Of a stretch of 64,000 bases of DNA, positions 41,784 through 50,959 are shown one piece after another. Every line of letters starts with the position of its first letter. Position 1 is the stretch's first letter. Origin of the DNA: Nocardioides oleivorans (GTDB taxonomy: Bacteria > Actinomycetota > Actinomycetes > Propionibacteriales > Nocardioidaceae); NCBI RefSeq assembly GCF_004137255.1, contig NZ_SDWT01000001.1, positions 620,001-684,000 of the forward strand, in the 5' to 3' direction. The notes under the pieces were generated by a model, which did no database searches, was not told the origin of the DNA, and saw nothing but the letters and a program-made list of their open reading frames with translations. A program made the translations under genes and the position numbers.

Positions 41784-42671
41784 ATGCGACGTCGTGGTGC
41801 GGTCCTGTGCGTGGCCGCGATGGTGGGGCTCACCGGCTGTACCGGGCCGGAGGCGCCGCCGTTCACGGATGACTGTGGCGCGGGGGCGCACGCGACGGTC
41901 TCGGCGAGCGACGGCGACAGGCACTGGCGGACCACGCTCCCCCTGCCGACCGACCAGGCCCCGCAGATCAGTGGCGGCTACGTCCTGGTGCACCACCCGT
42001 GCGGGTTCACCCTCCTCGACCTCGTCGACGGGGACGTCGTGCGGACCGGCAACGGGCGCGGGACCGTCGGCGTCGCGGGCGGCTTCGTCTACTCGGTGAA
42101 GGAGCTCGTCCTCGAGGACGAGGCCGCGCTCGACGGCTACTCGGTGGAAGCCGAACCGGTCGTCGGGCGTGAGGTCCCGGGCGTCGGTGTCGGCATGGCG
42201 GCCACCTACCCCGAGCGGGTCTGGGCGCGTGTCGTCGACGACTCGCTCTACATCGTGTCGGACGAGCGACGGCTGGAGCGACGTACGGCCACCGGCGCGC
42301 CCAGCTGGGAGACCACCTTGCCGGTCCTCCGCGACCCCGCCATCGTGCACGTGGGCGACGTGGTGGTGCTCGCGAGCACCGAGGGCTCGGTGTACGGCGT
42401 GAGGGCCGACGACGGGACGGTGCTCTGGCGCCGGACCGCCACCACGCTGAAGGACCGCTACGTGATGAGCGTGCGGGCGCAGGGGAGCGCCGTGGTCGTG
42501 ACCGCCCGACCGGGGGCCGGTCGCGGGCCCGACGTGTTCGCGCTGGACGCCGCGACCGGGTCGCGCCTGCCGGGCTCGCCGCGAGCCGACCCCCGGGATC
42601 CTGGCGTCGTCCGGGGTGCGGGGTGGTCGGTCTCGGTCGAGTCGGAGCCGATCCCCGCCCTGGGTGACTGA
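41784..42671 (+). CDS. Lipoprotein with PQQ-like beta-propeller repeats
   Basis: 295 residues. Lipobox LTGC at 16-19 indicates a membrane-anchored lipoprotein. The remainder resembles PQQ-type beta-propeller blades, such as VLASTEGSVYGVRADDGTVL near 205 and DVFALDAATGSRLPGS near 250. The ligand or partner is unknown. ATG 41784 is chosen because it begins the signal peptide; an earlier GTG would put the lipobox too far inside. It is 66 bp after regX3 and may be read through from it. Confidence 0.75.
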   Translation: MRRRGAVLCVAAMVGLTGCTGPEAPPFTDDCGAGAHATVSASDGDRHWRTTLPLPTDQAPQISGGYVLVHHPCGFTLLDLVDGDVVRTGNGRGTVGVAGGFVYSVKELVLEDEAALDGYSVEAEPVVGREVPGVGVGMAATYPERVWARVVDDSLYIVSDERRLERRTATGAPSWETTLPVLRDPAIVHVGDVVVLASTEGSVYGVRADDGTVLWRRTATTLKDRYVMSVRAQGSAVVVTARPGAGRGPDVFALDAATGSRLPGSPRADPRDPGVVRGAGWSVSVESEPIPALGD

Positions 42672-42728
42672 GGCGGGATCTCGGCGATCCCCGTCCGAAA
42701 ACCGCTGGCGGCGGGTCATGACCGTTCC

Positions 42729-42734
42729 TAGTCT
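42729..42734 (+). promoter_or_regulatory. -10 element of the EamA gene (leaderless)
   Basis: TAGTCT lies 6 nt before the GTG start codon of the DMT transporter. Confidence 0.55.
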
Positions 42735-42740
42735 TGACTC

Positions 42741-43658
42741 GTGACGACGACCGCCTCCCCCGAGACCGCTCCCACTACCGCCCCGCCCGCCTGGCTGCCC
42801 GCCGCAGCCGGGGCGGTGACGCTCGTGATGTGGGCCTCGGCGTTCGTGGTCATCCGCCACGTGGCGCACGACGTCAGCCCGGGAGCCCTCGGCTCCGGAC
42901 GGCTCCTCGTCGCCGCGCTGGTGGTGCTGCCGCTGGTGCTGCGCCGCGGCTGGGTCCGCCCGACGGGCCGTGAGTGGCTGCTGCTCGCGCTGGGCGGTGT
43001 CGGGTGGTTCGGCGTCTACAACCTGGCCCTCAACGCCGGCGAGCGGCACGTCGACGCCGGCACCGCCGCGATGATCATCCAGATCGGCCCCGTGATCGTG
43101 GCGCTGCTCGCGGTCCCGCTCTTCGGCGAGGTGCTGCACCGCTGGCTGGTCGCGGGCATGCTCGTCGGCTTCGCCGGGGTGGCGGTGATCGCCCGCGGGT
43201 CCTCGACCGACGCCGGCGCGAGCCTGCTCGGGGTGGTGCTCGTCCTCGTCGCCGCGGCGATGTACGCCGTCGGCGTGCTGACCCAGAAGGTCCTGCTGCG
43301 CCGCATCCCGTCCGTCCAGGTGGTGCTGGTCTCGTTCCTGATGGGCGCGGTGACCTGCCTGCCGTTCTCGGGAGACCTCCCCGGCATCGTGGCCGACGGT
43401 GGCCCGGAGCTCTGGTGGATCGTCTACCTCGGCGTCTTCCCGACCGCGATCGCCTTCACCACGTGGGCGTTCGCGCTCACCCACACCGACGCGGGAGCGC
43501 TGTCGCTGACGACCTTCCTGGTCCCGCTGATCGCGACGCTGATCGCGTGGCTCACGATCGACGAGGTGCCGCCGTCGCTGACGTTCGTCGGCGGCGCGCT
43601 GGCGATCGCCGGGGTGCTGATGACCCGTCGCAGGCCGAAGGCCGTGCCCGCGGCCTGA
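42741..43658 (+). CDS. DMT-superfamily transporter, EamA type
   Basis: 305 residues with ten predicted membrane segments in two EamA repeats (VTLVMWASAFVVIRHVAHDV near 21 and LVLVAAAMYAVGVLTQKVLL near 170). Such proteins usually export amino acids, nucleobases or other metabolites; the substrate is unknown. GTG 42741 has a leaderless -10. The gene ends 7 bp from the convergent ybjN gene. Confidence 0.88.
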   Translation: MTTTASPETAPTTAPPAWLPAAAGAVTLVMWASAFVVIRHVAHDVSPGALGSGRLLVAALVVLPLVLRRGWVRPTGREWLLLALGGVGWFGVYNLALNAGERHVDAGTAAMIIQIGPVIVALLAVPLFGEVLHRWLVAGMLVGFAGVAVIARGSSTDAGASLLGVVLVLVAAAMYAVGVLTQKVLLRRIPSVQVVLVSFLMGAVTCLPFSGDLPGIVADGGPELWWIVYLGVFPTAIAFTTWAFALTHTDAGALSLTTFLVPLIATLIAWLTIDEVPPSLTFVGGALAIAGVLMTRRRPKAVPAA

Positions 43659-43665
43659 CGCCGGC

Positions 43666-44202
43666 TCAGGTGTCGGGCGCGGAGTCCGGCGTCGGCTCGG
43701 CGCCGGCCTCGAGCCAGCCGCGGAACGCCTCGAGGTTGCGGGTCGACTCCCCGCGCGAGATCCGCCAGTCCCACTCCTTGCGGATGGAGGAGGCGAACCC
43801 GAGCTCGAGGATCGCGTTGAAGGACTCGTCGGCGTTGGCGAGCACGGAGCCCAGCAGGCGGTCGAGCTCGTCGTCGCTCACCGAGGCCAGCGGCAGCCGC
43901 GCCTCGAGGTAGATGTCCCCGTGCCGGTCGACGGCGAAGGAGACGGCGTACATCCTCAGGTTGCGCTCGAGCAGCCAGCGGTGGACGCGGGCGTGGTTCT
44001 CGTCGGGGTTGCGGCACACGAAGGCGTGCACGCCGAGCGCGTGCGGTCCGACGTCGAGCCGCACCGGCGTCTGCAGCTTCTTCTCGCCCGGCAGGGTCAG
44101 CGAGAAGCTCGCGCCCTCGACGCCCTCACGGGTCCTCTCCTCGTGCTCGATCCCGTTGTCCGCGAGGTAGGTGCGGATCGTCTCGACCGGCGAGGTGCTC
44201 AT
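43666..44202 (-). CDS. YbjN-domain protein
   Basis: 178 residues with a YbjN-like domain (HARVHRWLLERNLRMYAVSF near 68, YLEARLPLASVSDDELDRL near 97, and KEWDWRISRGE near 143). The family is described as putative sensory or chaperone-like, with no proven activity. In mycobacteria the ybjN homologue lies next to mshA, as here, 12 bp downstream of it, so they are probably cotranscribed. Confidence 0.85.
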   Translation of the reverse strand: MSTSPVETIRTYLADNGIEHEERTREGVEGASFSLTLPGEKKLQTPVRLDVGPHALGVHAFVCRNPDENHARVHRWLLERNLRMYAVSFAVDRHGDIYLEARLPLASVSDDELDRLLGSVLANADESFNAILELGFASSIRKEWDWRISRGESTRNLEAFRGWLEAGAEPTPDSAPDT

Positions 44203-44214
44203 GGCCTCATCCCA

Positions 44215-45522
44215 TCACGCGGGGACCGCACGCATGCGGGCAGCAGCGCGCTCGTAGGCGGCCAGCGTGTGCTCCGCGGTGCGCTCCCAGGAGAACTCCT
44301 GGGCGTGCGCGACGGCCCCGCGGCCGAGCCGCTCGACGAGCTCCGGGTCGTCGACGAGGCGGCGCAGGGCGGCGGCCCAGTCGCGCGGCTCGTGCGTGTC
44401 GACGAGCAGCCCGCTGACGCCGTCGCTGACGACCGTGGTGAGGCCGCCCACCGCGGCCGCGACGACCGGGGTGCCGGTGGCCTGCGCCTCGACGGCGACC
44501 AGGCCGAAGGACTCGTTGTAGGACGGCACCGCGACGGCCGTGGCGGCCGAGGACCACACGGCCAGCTCGGGCTGGGTCACGGGCGGGACGAAGCGCACGA
44601 CGTCGGTGATGCCCAGGTCGGCCGCGAGGTCGGCCAGGGCCGTCGGGTGCTCGAGGCCGCTGCCGGACGGACCGCCCACGACGGGCACGACCAGGCGGTG
44701 GCGCAGCGACGGGTCGTCGCGCAGCAGCACCTCGACCGCACGCAGGAGCACGTCGGGGGCCTTCAGCGGCTGGATCCGACCGGCGAAGAGGAGCACGACC
44801 GCGTCGTCGGGCAGACCGAGCTCGCGGCGCGCCTCGGCGCGACCGCGGGGGGCGAAGACGGTCAGGTCGACGCCCGGGTGGATCACCTCGACGGCGTCGG
44901 GGCTGGCGTCGTAGAGGTCGACGAGCTGGCGGGCCTCGGTGTCGGTGTTGGCCACGAGCAGGTCGGCGGCCTCCACCACCTGCTCCTCACCGATCACCCG
45001 CGAGACCGGCTCGGGGGTGTCGCCGAGCGCGAGCGCCTCGTTCTTGACCTTGGCCATCGTGTGCATCGAGTGCACCAGCGGGACGTTCCAGCGGTCGCGC
45101 GCGAGGGCGCCGACCTGGCCGGAGAGCCAGTAGTGGGAGTGGACGGCGGTGTAGTGGCCGAGCGGCTGCAGGGCCTCGGTGCGCAGCACCTCGCGGGCGA
45201 AGGTGCACAGCTGGCCGGGCAGCTCACCCTTGGCGAGGCCCTCGAACGGGCCGGCGGCGACGTGGCGCACGAGCACCCCGTCGGCGGCCTCGACCACCTG
45301 CGGCAGCGCCGAGGAGGTGGCGCGGGTGAAGACGTCGACGGCGAGGCCCTGGGCGGCGAGGCGACGGGAGAGCTCGATGACGTAGACGTTCATCCCGCCT
45401 GCATCCCCCGTGCCCGGCTGGTCCAGGGGTGAGGTGTGCAGGCTGATCATCGCCACGCGGTCGCCCAACGCTGCCTCCATGAGCTCGAGTCGGTGGCGCC
45501 CGGGAGCGGGCACCTCAGGCAC
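44215..45522 (-). CDS. mshA: D-inositol 3-phosphate glycosyltransferase MshA
   Basis: 435 residues, GT4 family. [21 protein letters not shown] near 28, [18 protein letters not shown] near 128, [15 protein letters not shown] near 215, [15 protein letters not shown] near 250 and [20 protein letters not shown] near 335 match mycobacterial MshA closely. It joins UDP-GlcNAc to 1L-inositol 1-phosphate, the first step of mycothiol synthesis. The ATG at 45522 gives a long N-terminus; ATG 45480 (MEAALGD) is an alternative. Confidence 0.96.
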   Translation of the reverse strand: MPEVPAPGRHRLELMEAALGDRVAMISLHTSPLDQPGTGDAGGMNVYVIELSRRLAAQGLAVDVFTRATSSALPQVVEAADGVLVRHVAAGPFEGLAKGELPGQLCTFAREVLRTEALQPLGHYTAVHSHYWLSGQVGALARDRWNVPLVHSMHTMAKVKNEALALGDTPEPVSRVIGEEQVVEAADLLVANTDTEARQLVDLYDASPDAVEVIHPGVDLTVFAPRGRAEARRELGLPDDAVVLLFAGRIQPLKAPDVLLRAVEVLLRDDPSLRHRLVVPVVGGPSGSGLEHPTALADLAADLGITDVVRFVPPVTQPELAVWSSAATAVAVPSYNESFGLVAVEAQATGTPVVAAAVGGLTTVVSDGVSGLLVDTHEPRDWAAALRRLVDDPELVERLGRGAVAHAQEFSWERTAEHTLAAYERAAARMRAVPA

Positions 45523-45584
45523 AACCTGCCACGCGTGCCCGGGATTCCCGGGCGTCGCCCCGAGGGGTGGGTCGCCGGGGAGGG

Positions 45585-45959
45585 TCAGCCAGCGTGCGCG
45601 CCCTGGGCGGGGCGGCCGTCGGCGGCCCTGCCGCGGCTGCGCAGGAGCGAGGTGCCACCCACCACGAGCGCGAGGATGCCCCAGAAGCCGTTGTACCAGG
45701 CCGTGCCCGGCGGGCGGAACGCCTCGACGAGGCTGAGCATCAGCAGGCCGGAGGCCACCCCGACGGTGACGCGCATGGCCACGGCGTTGCTCTTGACGAG
45801 GCTCGTGCCGAAGATGCCGGCGGCCACCACCAGGGCGGCCAGGCCGACGAGGAACAAGGTGCTGGAGAGCGGGTCGTCACCACCGCCGAGCACGGCGTGG
45901 GCGATCCAGAGCACTCCGCCGAGGACTGCGGCGGAGGCTGCGAGCTTCGCGGGAGGCAT
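45585..45959 (-). CDS. Small four-helix membrane protein
   Basis: 124 residues with four hydrophobic segments ([14 protein letters not shown] near 12, [18 protein letters not shown] near 36, [18 protein letters not shown] near 65, [15 protein letters not shown] near 93). No known family is recognised. ATG 45959 begins at the first hydrophobic segment; a GTG at 45980 would add seven residues. It lies between mshA and the RNase HI gene, all on one strand. Confidence 0.6.
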   Translation of the reverse strand: MPPAKLAASAAVLGGVLWIAHAVLGGGDDPLSSTLFLVGLAALVVAAGIFGTSLVKSNAVAMRVTVGVASGLLMLSLVEAFRPPGTAWYNGFWGILALVVGGTSLLRSRGRAADGRPAQGAHAG

Positions 45960-46009
45960 CCAGCGAGTGTGCCACGTCACGCCCGACGCACCCAGCGCGC
46001 GCGCGCAGC

Positions 46010-46906
46010 TCAGGGCTCGTCGGTGCCCTGGTGGAACCGCTGCTGCCAGCGCCCGCCGGAGGTGCCGCCGTCACGGACCCAGAGGCTGCTGCGCAGGGTC
46101 GAGCGACCATCGGCGAGCGCCCGCCACACGAGCAGGATGGTGTCGCGGTCGACCCGCTCGACCGAGACGACGTCGAGCCGCACCGGCTCGCCCGGACCGA
46201 TCGCGTCGAGCATGTCGTCGCGGCTCCACAGCCGGCCCGACCGGCCGACCTCCTGCCAGGCCGGGTGGAGCAGGGCGGCCACCGCCGCCCGGTCGCCGCG
46301 CACCTCGTCGGTGAGCAGGGCCCGCTCCATCGCGACGACGTGCTCCTCGTCGGTGGTGGGCGCGACGTCCTCGAGGTCGCTGAACAGGTCGGGCTCCTCC
46401 TCGACCTGGCCGACGGCCGCGGCCGGGTGGGAGGTGCTGCTGCCCGAGAAGCCCGGGCCGGCGTCGGGCTCGGCGCCTCGCTGGTAGGCCGACGCGGCGG
46501 CGTTGGCGCGCCTGTCGGCGGCCTCGTTGAGCTCGTGGCCGGCGTGGCCCTTGACCCACTCGAAGCGGACCCGGTCGCGACGGCCGTCCATGGCCTCGTC
46601 GAGCGCCTTCATCAGCTCGACGTTGAGCACCGGCTTGCCGTCGCCCTTCTTCCAGCCCTTGCGCTTCCAGCCCGCCATCCACTTCGTGACGGAGTCGATG
46701 ACGTACTTGCTGTCGCAGTAGACGTGCAGGTCGTCGTCGAGGTGCGCGGTCTGCTGGAGCAGGTCGAGCACGGCCATCAGCTCACCCATGTTGTTGGTGC
46801 CGCGGGGCCAGCCGCCGGACGCCCAGCAGCCGTCGTCGACGTACCACGCCCAGCCCGCCGGGCCGGGGTTGCCGAGTGCCGAACCGTCGGCCGCCGCGTA
46901 GATCAC
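46010..46906 (-). CDS. rnhA: RNase HI fused to a DUF4440/NTF2-like domain
   Basis: 298 residues. Residues 1-145 are RNase HI with all four acidic residues: Asp7 in AAADGSA, Glu42 in MGELMAV, Asp65 in YCDSKYV and Asp131 in EAADRRAN, plus His124 in KGHAGHELN. It cuts RNA in RNA-DNA hybrids. After a linker, residues about 185-297 form a DUF4440-like domain (MERALLTDEVRGDRAAVAAL then WVRDGGTSGGRWQQRFHQG). The role of the extra domain is unknown. GTG 46906 gives the standard RNase HI N-terminus. Confidence 0.9.
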   Translation of the reverse strand: MIYAAADGSALGNPGPAGWAWYVDDGCWASGGWPRGTNNMGELMAVLDLLQQTAHLDDDLHVYCDSKYVIDSVTKWMAGWKRKGWKKGDGKPVLNVELMKALDEAMDGRRDRVRFEWVKGHAGHELNEAADRRANAAASAYQRGAEPDAGPGFSGSSTSHPAAAVGQVEEEPDLFSDLEDVAPTTDEEHVVAMERALLTDEVRGDRAAVAALLHPAWQEVGRSGRLWSRDDMLDAIGPGEPVRLDVVSVERVDRDTILLVWRALADGRSTLRSSLWVRDGGTSGGRWQQRFHQGTDEP

Positions 46907-46931
46907 AGGAGCATCTTGGCAGGATGGCCAC

Positions 46932-47684
46932 ATGACCTCCGAGCAGACCCTCCCCCGCACCGCCGTCGTCACCGGAGCCTCCAGCGGCATCGGCGCCGCG
47001 ACCGCCCGCGCCCTCGCGGCCCAGGGCTTCCGGGTCGTCTGCGCCGCCCGCCGCACCGAGCGCATCGAGGAGCTCGCGGCCGAGATCGGCGGTGTCGCGA
47101 TCACCTGCGACGTCACCGACCAGGCATCGGTCGACGCGCTCGCCGCGGCGGTGCCGACGTGCGACGTGCTGGTCAACAACGCCGGCGGCGCGGTCGGTGC
47201 CGACCGGGTCGACGCCGCCGAGCTGGACGGGTGGCGCCACATGTACGACATCAACGTGCTCGGCCTGGTCCGGGTCACCAAGGCGCTGCTGCCCGCCCTG
47301 CGGGCCAGTGGCGACGCGATCATCGTCAACGTCGGCTCGACGGCCGGCCGCTGGGCCTACGAGGGCGGCGCCGGCTACACCGCCGCCAAGCACGGCGTGA
47401 AGGTGGTGACCGAGACCCTGCGCCTCGAGCTCAACGGCGAGCCGATCCGGATCAGCGAGGTCGCCCCGGGCATGGTGCGCACCGACGAGTTCGCGCTCGT
47501 CCGTTTCGACGGCGACCAGGCCAAGGCCGACGCGGTGTACGCCGGTGTCGACCAGCCGCTGCTCGCCGAGGACGTCGCCGACGCCATCTCCTGGGTGGCC
47601 ACCCGGCCCTCCCACGTCGACATCGACGAGCTGGTCATCAAGCCCCGCGCCCAAGCAGCGGCACACAAGGTGCACCGCAGCTGA
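46932..47684 (+). CDS. SDR-family NAD(P)-dependent oxidoreductase
   Basis: 250 residues, classical short-chain dehydrogenase. VVTGASSGIGAATARALA near 14 binds the cofactor, NNAGG near 87 supports the fold, catalytic Ser in NVGSTAGR near 138, and Tyr/Lys in YTAAKHG near 152. The C-terminus resembles YdfG-like serine/3-hydroxyacid dehydrogenases. The substrate is unknown. The gene starts 25 bp from the divergent RNase HI start and precedes the racemase by 20 bp. Confidence 0.92.
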   Translation: MTSEQTLPRTAVVTGASSGIGAATARALAAQGFRVVCAARRTERIEELAAEIGGVAITCDVTDQASVDALAAAVPTCDVLVNNAGGAVGADRVDAAELDGWRHMYDINVLGLVRVTKALLPALRASGDAIIVNVGSTAGRWAYEGGAGYTAAKHGVKVVTETLRLELNGEPIRISEVAPGMVRTDEFALVRFDGDQAKADAVYAGVDQPLLAEDVADAISWVATRPSHVDIDELVIKPRAQAAAHKVHRS

Positions 47685-47704
47685 GTCGTGGAAGACTGCC
47701 GCGC

Positions 47705-48394
47705 GTGAAGACCATCGGACTCGTCGGCGGCATGAGCTGGGAGAGCAGCGCGGCCTACTACCGCGACCTCAACCTCGGGATGCAGGAGCGCCTCGGCGGC
47801 CTCTCCTCCCCGAAGCTGGCGCTGACCACGGTCGACTTCGCCGAGGTCACCCACCTCGAGGACGAGGAGCGCTGGGACCAGGTCGGCACGCTGCTGTCCG
47901 ACGCCGCGCAGGGCGTCGAGCGGGCCGGGGCCGACTTCCTGCTGCTGTGCACCACGACGTTCCACAAGGTCGCCGACCAGGTCGAGGAGGCCGTGGAGAT
48001 CCCGGTCCTGCACCTCGCCGACGTGGTGGCCGAGGCAGTCAGGGCCGCCGGCGTCTCCACGGTCGGCCTGATCGGCACCAAGGTCGCGATGTCGGAGTCG
48101 TTCTTCGTCGAGCGCCTCGAGAGCCACGGCCTCACCGTCCTCGTGCCGGACGCCGCCCACCACGACCTGCTCAACGACGCGATCTACGAGGAGCTCGTCC
48201 ACGGCGTGGTCCTCCCCCGCACCCGCAGCGCGGTCGTCCGGATCATCGAGGAGCTCTGGGACGCCGGCGCCGGCGGTGTCCTGCTCGGCTGCACCGAGCT
48301 CGAACTGCTGGTCAAGCAGGCCGACGTCGAGCTCCCCGTCTTCCCGTGCACGACGCTCCACGTGCAGGCGGCGCTGGACCTCGCGCTCGGCTGA
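47705..48394 (+). CDS. Aspartate/glutamate racemase-family protein
   Basis: 229 residues. The two catalytic cysteines are in LLCTTTFHKVADQ near 80 and LLGCTELELL near 197, and LVGGMSWESSAAYYRDLN at the N-terminus matches YgeA-type aspartate racemases. It interconverts L- and D-acidic or other amino acids without PLP. GTG 47705 gives the standard N-terminus. Located 20 bp after the SDR gene. Confidence 0.9.
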   Translation: MKTIGLVGGMSWESSAAYYRDLNLGMQERLGGLSSPKLALTTVDFAEVTHLEDEERWDQVGTLLSDAAQGVERAGADFLLLCTTTFHKVADQVEEAVEIPVLHLADVVAEAVRAAGVSTVGLIGTKVAMSESFFVERLESHGLTVLVPDAAHHDLLNDAIYEELVHGVVLPRTRSAVVRIIEELWDAGAGGVLLGCTELELLVKQADVELPVFPCTTLHVQAALDLALG

Positions 48395-48425
48395 CCGGTT
48401 CCGCGACGGTCTCTGCGCGGCCTGC

Positions 48426-49304
48426 TCAACCCGCGCTGGCCGGTGCGCCGAGTGCGATGGCGAGCCAGCACAGGGCGGTCCACGCGACCGAGCGCCGGTC
48501 GGTGGCACGCGCCTCGGCAGGTAGCGGGACCCGCAGCACCTGCGAGCGGGCTCCCTCGGTGCTGACCAGCAGTTCGCGACCGGCGAGCGCGAGACCCTCA
48601 CCCTGGTCCTGGTCGGGGAGGTCCCACGACGACACCGGTTCCCACGAGGGGTAGGCCGCGAGGTGGGCGCTGGTGTAGGTCCGCAGCACCACCCCGCCGC
48701 CGCCGGGCAGGAAGGTCGCGTCGGTGACGATGCCCGGCGCCTCGCCCACCGCCACCAGCGCGTTGGGGCGGTCGGCACGCAGCCGCGGCGGGGCGGCGTA
48801 CACCGTCCCGGAGAAGACGCCCTTGGTGATCACGTGGAGGCGGCCGGTGAGCGGGTGGCGCACGAGTGCCTCCGCGTCGTGCGCACCGTCGGGGTAGACC
48901 AGCTCGTACGACGTGGGCCGGACGCTGCGGTCGCCGCGACCCACCGGGACCCGGAGCACCTCGACCGAGTCGCGCACGTGGCGGTTGTCGCCGGTGTCGG
49001 CGGCCCAGACGTGCCCGGGGCCCGCCGGGGCGAGGGCCTCGACGTCGACCGGCGCGGGGGACCACGACGTGACGCCGACCGTCTCGCCGGTGGCCGGGTC
49101 GACGGCGAACACGCGGCCGGAGTCGCCCGAGTCGTTGACCGTCACCACCAGGCCGTCGACGACGACCAGCCCGCTCGACTCGACGACGTCGGGGTCGGCG
49201 AAGCGGAACGCCTCCTGCGCGTCGACGCCCGGCTCCCCCGACGCGGCACCGAGCAGGAAGGGCAGCGCGACCATCGCCGCCACTGCTGCTCCCCGCGCTC
49301 GCAC
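48426..49304 (-). CDS. Secreted beta-propeller-like protein
   Basis: 292 residues. A signal peptide (about 1-22) is followed by a repeat-rich beta region (GLVVVDGLVVTVNDSGDSGR near 45, VWAADTGDNRHVRDSVEVL near 97) and a C-terminal hydrophobic tail (AWTALCWLAIALGAPASAG) that could be a membrane anchor. Function is not recognised. GTG 49304 is the best start for the signal peptide. The gene converges with the racemase. Confidence 0.7.
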   Translation of the reverse strand: MRARGAAVAAMVALPFLLGAASGEPGVDAQEAFRFADPDVVESSGLVVVDGLVVTVNDSGDSGRVFAVDPATGETVGVTSWSPAPVDVEALAPAGPGHVWAADTGDNRHVRDSVEVLRVPVGRGDRSVRPTSYELVYPDGAHDAEALVRHPLTGRLHVITKGVFSGTVYAAPPRLRADRPNALVAVGEAPGIVTDATFLPGGGGVVLRTYTSAHLAAYPSWEPVSSWDLPDQDQGEGLALAGRELLVSTEGARSQVLRVPLPAEARATDRRSVAWTALCWLAIALGAPASAG

Positions 49305-49433
49305 GCCGCCACCGTAGCCGCGCGGCCGTTGGGCGTACCGGACCGACCGTTCGGCGTGCGACCTCCCTGCGGGTAGGTGACACCTCAACCACCCGGACCT
49401 AACGTGACGAGGGTCTCTCGGAAGGAGATGTGC

Positions 49434-50828
49434 ATGTCGCGTCTCGACAAGTCGGCGATCGTCGCCGGACCGGGCTACAGCCGCTGGCTGATCCCGCCCG
49501 CCGCCCTGGCGGTCCACCTGTCCATCGGCCAGGTCTATGCGTTCTCGGTGTTCAAGACCTCGCTGGTCGCGAGCTTCGACACGAGCCTGACCGCGATCGG
49601 CTGGGTGTTCTCGATCGCGATCGTGATGCTCGGCCTCTCCGCCGCGGTCCTCGGCACGTGGGTCGAGCGCTCCGGGCCGCGCAAGGCGATGCTCGCGGCC
49701 GCGATCTGCTGGGGGACCGGGTTCCTGGTCGGCTCCGCCGGCATCGCGACCTCCCAGCTGTGGCTGCTCTACCTCGGCTACGGCGTGATCGGCGGCATCG
49801 GCCTCGGCATCGGCTACATCTCGCCGGTCTCGACCCTGATCAAGTGGTTCCCGGACCGCCCGGGCCTGGCCACGGGCATGGCGATCATGGGCTTCGGCGG
49901 CGGAGCGCTGATCGCCTCGCCGCTGTCCAACAAGCTGATGTCGCTCTACGACTCCGACTTCGTGCCGACCGAGCCGGGCGCCGTCGCGTCCGGGTCGGCG
50001 CTGGCGCAGACGTTCCTCACGCTGGGCATCGTCTACACGGTCTTCATGCTGATCGGCGCCACGCTGATCCGGGTCCCCCCGGGCCACGGCGACGACAGCA
50101 CCGCCGAGCACTCCCCCGGCACCAACGGCGCGCTCGTGCGGGCCCGTCAGGCGATCCGCACGCCGCAGTTCTACTTCCTCTGGGTGGTGCTGTTCTGCAA
50201 CGTCACCGCGGGCATCGGCATCCTCGAGCAGGCCGCGCCGATGATCCAGGACTTCTTCCGGGAGAACGGCACCAGCTCGATCTCCGCGGCAGCGGCAGGC
50301 GGCTTCGTGGGCGTGCTGTCACTGGCCAACATGCTCGGCCGCTTCGTGTGGTCGAGCCTGTCGGACCGGATCGGGCGCAAGCCGACCTACGTCATGTACC
50401 TCGGCGTCGGACTCGTGCTCTACCTGCTGCTGGCGCTGTTCGGCAGCAGCTCGACCGTCGTCTTCGTGGCGCTCGCGGTCGTGATCATCTCCTACTACGG
50501 CGGAGGGTTCGCGACCGTCCCGGCCTACCTCAAGGACCTCTTCGGCACCCTCGAGGTCGGCGCGATCCACGGCCGGCTCCTCACCGCGTGGGCCGCGGCC
50601 GGCGTCGCCGGGCCGCTCATCGTCAACGGCATCCTCGACAGCATCGGCGAGCCGGGCAACCTGGTCGCCGCCGACTACCGTCCCGCCCTGCTCACCATGG
50701 TGGGCGTGCTGACCGTCGGCTTCGTGTCGAACCTGATGATCAAGCCGGTCGCCGAGACGCACTTCGACCAGGACGCGCACGCCGCCAACGAGGACCGCAT
50801 CAGCCAGCGACAGGAGGCCGCCCGATGA
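49434..50828 (+). CDS. MFS transporter, oxalate/formate antiporter (OFA) family
   Basis: 464 residues, 12 membrane segments. WLIPPAALAVHLSIGQVYAF near 19, WVERSGPRKAML near 78, GIGYISPVSTLIKWFPDRPG near 125 and SDRIGRKPTYVMYLG near 315 are typical of the OFA family, which exchanges or imports small carboxylates. The substrate is not known. ATG 49434 has AAGGAG at 6 nt; ATG 49428 abuts that site and is unlikely. The stop overlaps the small-protein gene (ATGA), indicating a coupled partner. Confidence 0.85.
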   Translation: MSRLDKSAIVAGPGYSRWLIPPAALAVHLSIGQVYAFSVFKTSLVASFDTSLTAIGWVFSIAIVMLGLSAAVLGTWVERSGPRKAMLAAAICWGTGFLVGSAGIATSQLWLLYLGYGVIGGIGLGIGYISPVSTLIKWFPDRPGLATGMAIMGFGGGALIASPLSNKLMSLYDSDFVPTEPGAVASGSALAQTFLTLGIVYTVFMLIGATLIRVPPGHGDDSTAEHSPGTNGALVRARQAIRTPQFYFLWVVLFCNVTAGIGILEQAAPMIQDFFRENGTSSISAAAAGGFVGVLSLANMLGRFVWSSLSDRIGRKPTYVMYLGVGLVLYLLLALFGSSSTVVFVALAVVIISYYGGGFATVPAYLKDLFGTLEVGAIHGRLLTAWAAAGVAGPLIVNGILDSIGEPGNLVAADYRPALLTMVGVLTVGFVSNLMIKPVAETHFDQDAHAANEDRISQRQEAAR

Positions 50829-50959
50829 GCGAGCCGAGCACCACGACGACCACCACCAGTCCCGTCCTCGTGGCACTGGCCTGGCTGCTGGTGGGGATCC
50901 CGCTGGCCTACGGCCTGTGGCAGACGATCGACCGGGCGTCGGCGCTCTTCACGGGCTAG
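50825..50959 (+). CDS. 44-residue membrane partner of the OFA transporter
   Basis: A hydrophilic Thr-rich N-terminus is followed by a single membrane helix (VLVALAWLLVGIPLAYGLW) and a short tail. It overlaps the transporter stop by 4 bp, so it is translated with it. Small one-helix proteins are known downstream of OFA-type MFS genes in many actinobacteria and are annotated as MFS transporter small subunits; the effect on transport is unproven. Confidence 0.8.
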   Translation: MSEPSTTTTTTSPVLVALAWLLVGIPLAYGLWQTIDRASALFTG

